64,000 bases of DNA, from assembly GCF_947496985.1 (NCBI RefSeq), contig NZ_CANMEZ010000001.1:930001-994000 (forward strand), in the 5' to 3' direction. The stretch comes from an uncultured Kordia sp. (GTDB lineage Bacteria > Bacteroidota > Bacteroidia > Flavobacteriales > Flavobacteriaceae). The translations under genes and the position numbers were made by a program. The notes beneath the pieces were generated by a model, which did not search any database, was not told the DNA's origin, and saw only the letters and a program-made list of their open reading frames with translations. Below are positions 35,641-44,500 of this stretch, piece by piece. Each line of letters begins with the position of its first letter. The first letter of the stretch is position 1.

Positions 35641-36627
35641 ATGAAACGAATTCTAATTACGGGAGCAGCCGGATTTATAGGTTCACACTTATGTGATCGC
35701 TTCATAAACGAAGGATATCACGTTATAGGAATGGACAATCTTATTACGGGCGACATTCGTAACATAGAACACTTATTCCATCTAAAAGAATTTCAGTTTT
35801 ACCATCACGATGTTACAAAATTTGTACACGTACCAGGAAAACTAGATTATATATTACACTTTGCTTCTCCAGCAAGCCCAATAGACTATCTTAAAATCCC
35901 GATTCAAACCTTAAAAGTAGGATCACTAGGAACGCATAACTTATTAGGCTTAGCCAAAGAAAAAAAAGCACGTATTTTAATTGCTTCTACATCGGAAGTA
36001 TACGGAGATCCTTTAGTACATCCACAACACGAAGAATATTACGGAAATGTAAATACAATTGGTCCACGTGGTGTATATGACGAAGCAAAACGCTTTCAAG
36101 AATCTATTACCATGGCGTATCATAGGTTTCACGGTTTAGAAACACGTATTGTTCGTATTTTTAATACCTACGGACCACGAATGCGATTAAATGATGGACG
36201 TGTAATCCCTGCGTTTATTGGACAGGCATTGCGTGGAGAAGATTTAACGGTTTTTGGCGATGGAACTCAAACGCGTTCTTTCTGCTACATTACAGATCAA
36301 GTAGAAGGAATATATAAGTTATTAATGAGTGATTATGTAGAGCCAATAAACATTGGGAATCCGCATGAAATTACCATTGGGAACTTTGCCGAAGAAATCA
36401 TAAAACTTACAGGAACCTCACAAAAAGTAATCTACAAAGAATTACCTGTAGACGATCCGTTACAACGAAAACCAGACATTCGCAAAGCAAAAGAAATTTT
36501 GAATTGGGAACCAAAAGTAAATCGTAGCGAAGGCATGAAAAAAACCTACGACTACTTCAAAGCACTACCAGAAAAGGAACTCTTCAAAAAAGAGCATAAA
36601 GATTTTTCAACGTACACAAGAATGTAA
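35641..36627 (+). CDS. UDP-glucuronate decarboxylase (UDP-xylose synthase)
   Basis: This SDR enzyme converts UDP-glucuronate to UDP-xylose through a 4-keto intermediate. GAAGFIGSH is at 8-16, [11 protein letters not shown] at 31-41, [10 protein letters not shown] at about 115-124, and the catalytic Tyr146/Lys150 in [24 protein letters not shown] is characteristic of the UXS group and separates it from the epimerases. The 328 residues are normal for bacterial UXS. It directly follows its substrate-producing enzyme, Ugd, so a xylose-containing glycan is likely, although no dedicated xylosyltransferase can be named. Confidence 0.93.
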   Translation: MKRILITGAAGFIGSHLCDRFINEGYHVIGMDNLITGDIRNIEHLFHLKEFQFYHHDVTKFVHVPGKLDYILHFASPASPIDYLKIPIQTLKVGSLGTHNLLGLAKEKKARILIASTSEVYGDPLVHPQHEEYYGNVNTIGPRGVYDEAKRFQESITMAYHRFHGLETRIVRIFNTYGPRMRLNDGRVIPAFIGQALRGEDLTVFGDGTQTRSFCYITDQVEGIYKLLMSDYVEPINIGNPHEITIGNFAEEIIKLTGTSQKVIYKELPVDDPLQRKPDIRKAKEILNWEPKVNRSEGMKKTYDYFKALPEKELFKKEHKDFSTYTRM

Positions 36628-36630
36628 CAA

Positions 36631-38037
36631 ATGCATATTAGAGGAAGATATTCGTGGCTATTAAGACCATTTTTTGTGGTATTTGATTTGTGTGTCATCA
36701 ATATCTTTGTCTTCTTATTTTTCAATTTTAACGATCAAGATTTATACTTTTTTGACAATACATTTTGGAATAATAAGCACTTGCTATTCATTTTGTATAC
36801 AATTGTTTTTTGGCCATTATCATCCTTCTTTTTAAAGTTTTATAACGTATACCGTTTTACGTCGGTTCCACATATTTTATCCTTACTCATTAAACAATTA
36901 TTAGCATACACTTTAATCATGTATGCGTTTATTGGAATATTTAGAAGTATTGATGTTCAGGCATTTGTAACATTTAAATACTTAATGGTAAGTTTCGGAA
37001 TCATTGGTTTGGGTAAAATTATTGGGTATTACGGGTTAAAAAAATATCGTTCTGTTTTAGATGGAAACATTCGTCGTGTCATTATCATAGGTAAAAATTC
37101 AGGCGCACAAGAATTAGAACGACTATTTAAAAACAACAAAGAGTTAGGGTACAAGTTATTAGCGCTGTTTAGTAATAAACAAGATGAAGGCATTACAGGA
37201 ACAATAGAAGATAGTTTTCAGTACATTGAAGAAGAAGAAGGAATAGATGAAATATACTGTGCTATTGACGAACTTACCGAAAAAGACGTAAACGATTATG
37301 TGAAATACGCAAGTATGAACAGAATCAACATCAAATTTATTCCAAATACCAAAAAGCTATTTTCTAAGCGACTCAAAACGGATTACTACAATTATTTGCC
37401 TGTACTTTCCATTCAGGAAGTTGCACTCAACAACAATTTGAATCGATTCATAAAACGTGCATTTGACATTGTATTTTCATTATTGATTATCATCTTTTTT
37501 CTATCATGGTTTATTCCATTGATTGCGATATTAATCAAGTTAGAATCAAAAGGACCTGTTTTTTATAAACACATTCGAAACGGAATCAATTATAAAGAAT
37601 TTACCTGTTACAAATTTCGTTCGTTAGCACATAATACAGATACAAATTACGAACATGTAAAAGAACAAGATTCTCGTGTAACAAAAATTGGGCGTTTTAT
37701 CCGTAAAACGAGTGTTGACGAACTGCCACAGTTTTTTAACGTACTAAAAGGAGACATGTCTGTAGTTGGTCCAAGACCACATATGATTCCATATACAAAA
37801 GCATACGCTAAAAAAATTGACAAATATAACTTCGTATTTCGTCACAGTGTAAAACCAGGTATTTCAGGTTTGGCACAAGTAAAAGGGTACAGAGGTGAAA
37901 TAAAAAACGATGAAGACATTATCAATCGTGTCAAATATGATATCTTTTATATTGAAAATTGGTCGTTATTCTTAGACATTAAAATTATCTTTGAAACCAT
38001 CGTTAACATTCTGAAAGGAGAAAAAAAGGCATACTAA
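36631..38037 (+). CDS. WcaJ-like undecaprenyl-phosphate sugar phosphotransferase
   Basis: The 468-residue polyisoprenyl-phosphate hexose-1-phosphate transferase has four N-terminal membrane helices (about 12-130), a soluble Rossmann-like domain (145-240), a further hydrophobic segment (about 276-300) and the C-terminal catalytic domain. The latter has GPVFYKHIRNG, CYKFRSL, KIGRFIRKTSVDELPQFFNV and VVGPRP. This is the long WcaJ form, which usually loads glucose- or galactose-1-phosphate. It is the second initiating transferase of the locus beside the small PglC-like one. It starts 3 bp after the UDP-xylose synthase gene. Confidence 0.92.
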   Translation: MHIRGRYSWLLRPFFVVFDLCVINIFVFLFFNFNDQDLYFFDNTFWNNKHLLFILYTIVFWPLSSFFLKFYNVYRFTSVPHILSLLIKQLLAYTLIMYAFIGIFRSIDVQAFVTFKYLMVSFGIIGLGKIIGYYGLKKYRSVLDGNIRRVIIIGKNSGAQELERLFKNNKELGYKLLALFSNKQDEGITGTIEDSFQYIEEEEGIDEIYCAIDELTEKDVNDYVKYASMNRINIKFIPNTKKLFSKRLKTDYYNYLPVLSIQEVALNNNLNRFIKRAFDIVFSLLIIIFFLSWFIPLIAILIKLESKGPVFYKHIRNGINYKEFTCYKFRSLAHNTDTNYEHVKEQDSRVTKIGRFIRKTSVDELPQFFNVLKGDMSVVGPRPHMIPYTKAYAKKIDKYNFVFRHSVKPGISGLAQVKGYRGEIKNDEDIINRVKYDIFYIENWSLFLDIKIIFETIVNILKGEKKAY

Positions 38038-38041
38038 AATT

Positions 38042-38812
38042 ATGCAGCAGCCATTAGTTTCTGTCATTACGCCAACATACAATGCTGAGTTGTTTATTAA
38101 AGAAACAATAGAATCGGTTCGTGCACAAACGTATAACAATTGGGAATTAATATTGGTAGATGATGCTTCAAAAGATACCACAGTTTCCATTCTTAAAAAA
38201 TATACCGAAGAAGACATTAGAATTAAATTTCATGTGCTAGAAAAGAATTCGGGAGCAGCCATTGCACGAAATACAGCTATAGAAAAAGCTACTGGAAGTT
38301 ACATAGCCTTTTTAGATGCCGATGACTTATGGATGCCTGAAAAGCTTTCTAAACAAATTGCATTTATGCAAAAAGAAAACATTCAAGTATGTTTTGCTAG
38401 CTATGAATTAATGAATGAAGTCGGTAAATCATTGGGAAAAAAGGTAAACGCATTGCCAAAAGTAAATTTCTCCAAAATGCTCAAAAGTAATTACATTGGA
38501 AACCTTACGGGAATTTACAATGCAACAACGCTTGGAAAAGTATACATGCCAAACATTCGTAAGCGACAAGATTGGGCTTTATGGCTTACACTGATTAAAA
38601 AAGTAGAATTTGCATACAGTATTTCAGAGCCGTTAGCAAAATATCGGGTGCGTGAAGATTCAATTTCATCCAATAAACTAAATTTATTAAAATACAATTA
38701 TACTATTTACAGAAAGGCACTTAAATTTGGGGCTTTCAAATCGAGTTTATATTTAATTCGATTTTTAATAGAACATTTCTTTATAAAACCACAACAAACA
38801 ACACAACTATGA
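38042..38812 (+). CDS. glycosyltransferase family 2
   Basis: This 256-residue GT-A fold inverting glycosyltransferase has the N-terminal SVITPTYNAE (7-16), ILVDDASKDT (37-46) and the metal/nucleotide DxD region FLDADDLW (90-97). A QDWALW-type acceptor motif (RQDWALWL) follows near residue 180. It probably adds a sugar to the product of the WcaJ-like enzyme encoded just upstream. Donor specificity is not readable. Its last codons overlap purD by 4 bp, which makes it the final glycan gene of the locus. Confidence 0.9.
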   Translation: MQQPLVSVITPTYNAELFIKETIESVRAQTYNNWELILVDDASKDTTVSILKKYTEEDIRIKFHVLEKNSGAAIARNTAIEKATGSYIAFLDADDLWMPEKLSKQIAFMQKENIQVCFASYELMNEVGKSLGKKVNALPKVNFSKMLKSNYIGNLTGIYNATTLGKVYMPNIRKRQDWALWLTLIKKVEFAYSISEPLAKYRVREDSISSNKLNLLKYNYTIYRKALKFGAFKSSLYLIRFLIEHFFIKPQQTTQL

Positions 38813-40080
38813 ACATTCTTGTTTTAGGATCAGGCGGAAGAGAACACACATTAACTTGGAAATTAGCGCAAAGTCCATTGTTAAAAAATCTGTATGTAGC
38901 ACCAGGAAACGCAGGAACAGCAACCATTGCAAACAATATAGCAATGAATGTAAACGATTTTGAAGCAATTGGTAAATTCTCAAAAGAAAACAATATTGAT
39001 ATCGTAGTGGTAGGTCCTGAAGATCCGTTAGTAAACGGAATTCACGATTATTTTCTAAATGATGAAGCATTAAAGGAAATTCATGTAATTGGTCCACAAA
39101 AAAAGGCTGCAGAATTAGAAGGAAGTAAAGAATTTGCCAAAAAATTTATGATGCGTCATAACATTCCAACGGCAGCTTACCAAAGTTTTACCAAAGATAC
39201 GGTAGAAGCAGGTTGCGAATTTCTAACAACACTCAATGCACCATATGTATTAAAAGCAGATGGTTTGGCAGCGGGAAAAGGTGTATTAATCATAAAAGAT
39301 TTAAAAGAAGCGCAAGATTCGCTTAGAGAAATGTTGATAGATGCAAAATTCGGTGATGCCAGTACAAAAGTGGTAATTGAAGAATTCTTAGACGGAATAG
39401 AGCTTAGTTGTTTTGTGTTGACAGATGGAAAAAACTACGTAACGCTTCCAACGGCAAAAGATTACAAGCGCATCGGAGAAGGAGATACAGGGTTGAATAC
39501 AGGAGGAATGGGCGCAGTATCACCAGTACCGTTTGCAGATGCTGAATTTTTAGAAAAAGTAGAAACTCGCATTATAAAACCAACAATAGATGGTTTTCAA
39601 AAAGACAACTTACCCTATAAAGGATTTGTTTTTATTGGATTGATTAAAGTTGGAAACGATCCATTTGTAATAGAGTACAACGTACGTTTGGGAGATCCGG
39701 AAACGGAAGTTGTCATTCCTCGTTTAGAAGTCGATTTAGTAGAACTATTTCAAGCAGTAGGAAATCAAAAACTTGATGAGGTTTCATTACAAATAAAATC
39801 AGCAGCAGCAACGACAATCATGGTTGTCTCTGGTGGATATCCGGAAGCGTATGAAAAAGGAAAAGAAATTACAGGAATAGAAACAATTGAAGATTCTATT
39901 GTATTTCATGCAGGAACAAAGCTAAATGATGGAAAAGTGCTTACCAATGGAGGAAGAGTTATTGCAATAACATCACACGCTGACACGTACGAAGAAGCCA
40001 TAAAAAAGTCTTATCAAAGCATAAACAAGTTACATTTTGATAAGATGTATTATAGAAAAGATATTGGTTTTGACTTATAA
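38809..40080 (+). CDS. purD: phosphoribosylamine-glycine ligase
   Basis: GARS catalyses the second step of purine synthesis, ATP-dependent joining of glycine to phosphoribosylamine. The 423-residue protein starts with LVLGSGGREHTLTWKL, the classical PurD N-terminus. ATP-grasp motifs include LKADGLAAGKGV (about residues 147-158), TGGMGAVSP and EYNVRLGDPETE. The 4 bp overlap with the glycosyltransferase gene is odd, as a housekeeping gene appears translationally coupled to the polysaccharide operon. At its other end it overlaps the convergent small membrane protein gene by 6 bp. Confidence 0.96.
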   Translation: MNILVLGSGGREHTLTWKLAQSPLLKNLYVAPGNAGTATIANNIAMNVNDFEAIGKFSKENNIDIVVVGPEDPLVNGIHDYFLNDEALKEIHVIGPQKKAAELEGSKEFAKKFMMRHNIPTAAYQSFTKDTVEAGCEFLTTLNAPYVLKADGLAAGKGVLIIKDLKEAQDSLREMLIDAKFGDASTKVVIEEFLDGIELSCFVLTDGKNYVTLPTAKDYKRIGEGDTGLNTGGMGAVSPVPFADAEFLEKVETRIIKPTIDGFQKDNLPYKGFVFIGLIKVGNDPFVIEYNVRLGDPETEVVIPRLEVDLVELFQAVGNQKLDEVSLQIKSAAATTIMVVSGGYPEAYEKGKEITGIETIEDSIVFHAGTKLNDGKVLTNGGRVIAITSHADTYEEAIKKSYQSINKLHFDKMYYRKDIGFDL

Positions 40081-40302
40081 ATAAGAATGAGCCGTAACCT
40101 CTTTGCTTTCTTCGTTGTTATCGTTGAATTTTTTCAATTGTAAAACCCAGTAAATCATAGCTGCGGCTCCAACAATCATAAAAAGCCAGTTCATTCCGTT
40201 TGCAAGAAACCAACTCGTTAGTTCTGTTTCACGTAAAGATTCAAATGGAGCGAGAAGTGTGTTTTCAGAAAAGCTAGCGATTCCTTCAAAAAAATTTTTC
40301 AT
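40075..40302 (-). CDS. small single-pass membrane protein (DUF6341-like)
   Basis: The 75-residue product has one clear transmembrane helix (about residues 37-54, MNWLFMIVGAAAMIYWVL), an N-terminal amphipathic part and an acidic/polar tail. Small proteins of this kind near purD and DUF6427-like genes recur in flavobacteria and have been called DUF6341; this is recollection, not a search result. The gene is supported by a good promoter on its own strand (TTG-N19-TATTTTTG, 40329-40358). Its end overlaps purD by 6 bp. Function unknown. Confidence 0.75.
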   Translation of the reverse strand: MKNFFEGIASFSENTLLAPFESLRETELTSWFLANGMNWLFMIVGAAAMIYWVLQLKKFNDNNEESKEVTAHSYL

Positions 40303-40328
40303 GGATAAATCTTTATTATATTATAGTG

Positions 40329-40358
40329 CAAAAATATAAAAACCTCAAATGATAACAA
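40329..40358 (-). promoter_or_regulatory. predicted Bacteroidota-type promoter
   Basis: On the minus strand a -33 TTG (40356-40358) and a -7 TATTTTTG (40329-40336, matching TAnnTTTG) are separated by exactly 19 bp. The predicted start point is about 20 bp before the ATG of the small membrane protein. The -33 element lies inside the first codons of the divergent DUF6427-like gene. Confidence 0.65.
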
Positions 40359-41272
40359 GCGTTTTTGGGAAATCAAAACCAATAAATTTTATTCTCTGTT
40401 CGGGAATTGTCTTAATTTACTTCGTAATATACTTGTTTTCAGGCGATAAGGAGGTGGGTGTAGACATGTTGACTTTGCAGGTTCCTATATTATTTTTATT
40501 GCTATTTTCTTTATTTATGGTAGATTTCATCGTAAAAAAGAACGATCTCACGCAACAAAACGATTATGCGTTGCTAATTGTTACGTTATTTATAGGTTTC
40601 TTTCCAAACATATTTGAGCATCTAACTATTGTTTTCATTCATGTATTTCTATTACTTGCGTTTAGAAGAGTTATAAGTTTACGATCCTTGCACAGTGTCA
40701 AACAGAAACTATTTGATGCTTCCATGTATATAACCATTGCATTATTATTTGATTCTTGGATTGTTTTGTATCTTCTTATTGTATATATAGGAATCATATT
40801 ATATGTATCTAGTGATTACCGAAATTGGTTAGTACCATTTGTTGGGTTCTTTAGTATTACAATCATATATCTTTCCTACATATACTTTACAGATAAAAAC
40901 ATACTTACAAACCCACTTTTTCAATTTGACCTAAAAATTGAGTATCCATTGGAAAATTATAAGCAGATAGCGCTTCATTCACTAATTACCTTACTCTTTT
41001 GTATTAATATTGTAATCTTTTTTCTAAAAATTAAAACGTATTCTTCCCAAAAAAGAAATTCTTTTTTATTAACTAATGTGCTGTTTTTTATAGGTATTAC
41101 CTATATACTATTCGCCAAAAATAATACTTACAATACAGAGATATTACTACTATTTCCATTAGGTATTTCAACGGCCAATGTCCTTGAAAATATAGAAAAC
41201 AAAAGGATAGGCAATATTTTACTCGTTTTACTAATGATTGTTAGTTTTGGGTTTAATTTTTATCTGAAATAA
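40349..41272 (+). CDS. polytopic membrane protein (DUF6427-like)
   Basis: This 307-residue inner-membrane protein has about eight to nine hydrophobic helices and short loops; the C-terminus ends within a helix. The beginning MITSVFGKSKPINF and the overall pattern resemble the flavobacterial family I know as DUF6427, usually near the small DUF6341-like gene. No function is known and no enzyme motif is visible. It is divergent from the small protein gene, with 46 bp between starts, and is closed by a terminator hairpin at 41279-41304. Confidence 0.75.
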   Translation: MITSVFGKSKPINFILCSGIVLIYFVIYLFSGDKEVGVDMLTLQVPILFLLLFSLFMVDFIVKKNDLTQQNDYALLIVTLFIGFFPNIFEHLTIVFIHVFLLLAFRRVISLRSLHSVKQKLFDASMYITIALLFDSWIVLYLLIVYIGIILYVSSDYRNWLVPFVGFFSITIIYLSYIYFTDKNILTNPLFQFDLKIEYPLENYKQIALHSLITLLFCINIVIFFLKIKTYSSQKRNSFLLTNVLFFIGITYILFAKNNTYNTEILLLFPLGISTANVLENIENKRIGNILLVLLMIVSFGFNFYLK

Positions 41273-41278
41273 ACATGT

Positions 41279-41304
41279 AAACCGTAACATTGATACGGTT
41301 TTTA
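41279..41304 (+). terminator. intrinsic terminator after the DUF6427-like gene
   Basis: The stem AAACCGTA/TACGGTTT is a perfect 8 bp pairing with a 7 nt loop, and its right arm runs into TTTTT. It lies 7 bp after the stop codon. Confidence 0.75.
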
Positions 41305-41409
41305 CCTACAAAATTGTAAGAAAAGTATTTCTTATTGTGCTTTTTCTCGATTTTAATGACGTTTTGTCTAAAAGAAAACGCGTTGTCTGCTTTTTAGAAT
41401 TTTTCCAAA

Positions 41410-41417
41410 TATTTTTG
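41410..41417 (+). promoter_or_regulatory. candidate -7 promoter element for the giant repeat protein
   Basis: TATTTTTG matches the Bacteroidota -7 consensus TAnnTTTG. A TTG at 41383-41385 is 24 bp upstream, slightly wider than the usual spacing. A transcript from here would have an untranslated leader of roughly 90 bp before ATG 41513. The rest of the 240 bp gap shows nothing else I can name. Confidence 0.4.
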
Positions 41418-41512
41418 TGTTCGAGAATTAAGCCGCTCACCCCAAACTTATTATTAATTTTTCTATTTATATCAAAATGGTCATATATAAATAGTAACTA
41501 AACAGCAAATCA

Positions 41513-44500
41513 ATGAAGACTAAAATTACTCTTTTGGTCCTAACAGCCTTATTAGGACTGACGAATGTTTTCGCAAACTCAATGCCCACAAGCGAAAATG
41601 TCGTCGAGAATGAAATCATGACTACTGGTGATAATTCAATTATCATTTCAGCAGGAAAAAGGATTTACACACTCGACATGAACACGTACCAAGCTACGTT
41701 GTTGGCAACATCACCTTACGTAAATGAAATTAACTCCATCGCTAGTGATAACAGAACAGGATGGGTTTTTTACGTTTCTAACCATATCTCTAGTTACAAC
41801 TGGACAATTTATGGTTACAATGTGTATACAAATACACACAAAAATTTTGGATCAGTTAGACATTTCTTTACACAAACTGGTCACGCGTACTCTTCTAGAG
41901 GTTTAGCTTCTGGTGGAGCAACGTTCTACAACGGGAAATTATATTTCGCAATGGAATATCCTGTTAGATGCTACTATCACAGAGATGGTGGTAGAGGAAA
42001 TGCTACTAATGCCAACCCAAAAGATGAGTTAATTAATAACCCAAGATCGTTAGGAACAGTGACGTTTGGAACAATTACTAACTCGCCAGTTACGGTTACA
42101 AGAGGCATAGGAACAGAAGCTGATGAAACACAAGATAATGGAGGAAGAAGTGGAAACGGAGAAGCTCCTGCTGATTTCGTTGTATTAGACACTGACGAAG
42201 CAAACATCATTAATGATAATGTAAGTGATTACATTCCAGAAGAAGAATTACCATCAGAAGATGGTTCTACAAATGATGATGGTTTACAACAAAGAGGTTA
42301 CTCTGCAGAATCTTACTCTTACAACTACTATAATAGTTCATATAACAACAATATGTATTTGTTGGAGATTTCTTTTAATGGATTATCTGACGCTTCAGGA
42401 CAAACAGCAGCTGTATCTAACGGAACACCTGTTTATGACAACTGGTGGTATTCTAGTTTCCTTTACAAAGGAGAACTAGGAGATATCGTTGTTGATGACA
42501 ATGGTCAACTATATGCAGCTACTTCTTACCAAGTACAAGCATACAACTTCAATAGCAACAGATATGACTGGGCTAACAACGAAGATATTTATGCTCAAAT
42601 GGCAAAAGATAAGAATAGCGCTCTTCAGTTATTAAAGAACAAGAAAGTATATTCTTCTTATTACTATCATGGTTGCCCGCAAAACTCGTACACTGTAAAA
42701 AGTTATGTGCAAAGTTATACAGCACCATCAAGTTTAAGAACATACAACAATATTCAATTAGGATCATTAAATGAAATTAGTGGTTTAAATAGTAGTGATG
42801 TTGGTCAAATTACAGATGCATCTGATTACATTAGATTAACACCACCTGTATCATACAAGATAAAAGGTACTGTATTTGATGACAATGATGAAGACGGTAA
42901 TTTCGATAGCTCTACAGATGGTAGATTAGAAAACGTTGTTGTAACATTATACGCTGATAACAATGCGGATGGTTTGTTAGATAGTGGAGACACGGTAATC
43001 AATACAAGAAATACAAATGCAAACGGATGGTATTCATTTAATAATGTTCAAACGGCTAACACAATAGTAGCTGTAACACGCCCTTCTGATTCAAACACAA
43101 TTACATACACAGCAACGACTCCAGAAGTTGTAGCTGTAACAGGTTCTACAAATGACGTAAGAGTTGATTTTGGAATCAATAAAGAGTTAATCCTTGTTAA
43201 TTACGACATCTTCGGAACTGTTTATGATGATAACAATGAAAATGCTTCATTAGAAAATGGAGAAGCAGGATTAGATAATGTAACATTAACATTATATGCT
43301 GATAACAACGCTGACGGTATTTTAGACAGTGGAGATTCAGTAATCACTACAACTGTTTCTGGAACTGACGGATCATATAGCTTTATTCACGTATGTATTC
43401 AAAATACAATTGTTGCAGTAACAGTACCAACAAACAATGGAAACTTTACATACACATTAACAACAGCAGGAACACAAGCTATTGATTCTATCAATACAAA
43501 TGTAAATGATGTTGATTTTGGAATCAACCAAGAGCAAGTAATCAATTACAATATCTCAGGAACTGTATTTGATGATGACAATGCAAACGGAGTAAATGAT
43601 ACAGAAACTGGATTAGATGCAGTAACGGTAACATTATATGCAGATGTTAACAATGATGGAGCTTTAGATGCTGGAGATACGGTAATCTCATCAACAAATA
43701 CAGCTGCAGGAGCATATAGCTTTGCTAACATTACTGTAGAAAATACAATTGTTGCGGTAACAGTACCAGGAGACACTTCAGATTTTACATATACATTAAC
43801 AACAGCAGGAACATTGGCTGCTAGTTCAACAACTGCAGATGTAAACGGATTAGACTTCGGAATCAACCAAGTACAAGTAATCGATTACAATATCTCAGGA
43901 ACTGTATTTGATGATGACAATGGAAACGGAGTAAATGATACAGAAGCTGGATTAGATGCAGTAACTGTAACATTATATGCAGATGTTAACAACGATGGAG
44001 CTTTAGATGCTGGAGATACAGTAATCACTTCTACAAACACAGGAGTTAACGGGGCATATAACTTTGTTAACATTACTGTAGAAAATACAGTAGTTGCAGT
44101 AACAGTACCAACAAACACTGCAAACTTTACATACGCATTAACAACAGCAGGAACGTTAGCTGCTAGTTCAACAACTGCAGATGTAAACGGATTAGATTTC
44201 GGAATCAATCAAGTGCAAGTTATTGACTATAACATTTCAGGAAATGTATATGATGATAACGACGAAAGTGGAGCACAAGATGTTGGAGAAGATAACTTAG
44301 AAGCTATCACAGTAACATTATATGCTGATAACAATAATAACGGAATTGTTGATGCAGGAGATACAGTAATTGCTACTGATACATCTGCAGCAGTAGATGG
44401 AACATATAATTTCTCAAATGTAACTGTACAAAATACAGTAGTTGCAGTAACAGTACCAGGAAACACTCCTGATTTTACATACACATTAACAACTGCGGGA

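Noticed and set aside
1-40080. Search for transposases, integrases or tRNA-flanked island boundaries around the polysaccharide locus
   Set aside because: No mobile-element gene, insertion-sequence ends or tRNA were seen in the window, so horizontal transfer cannot be claimed from direct evidence.
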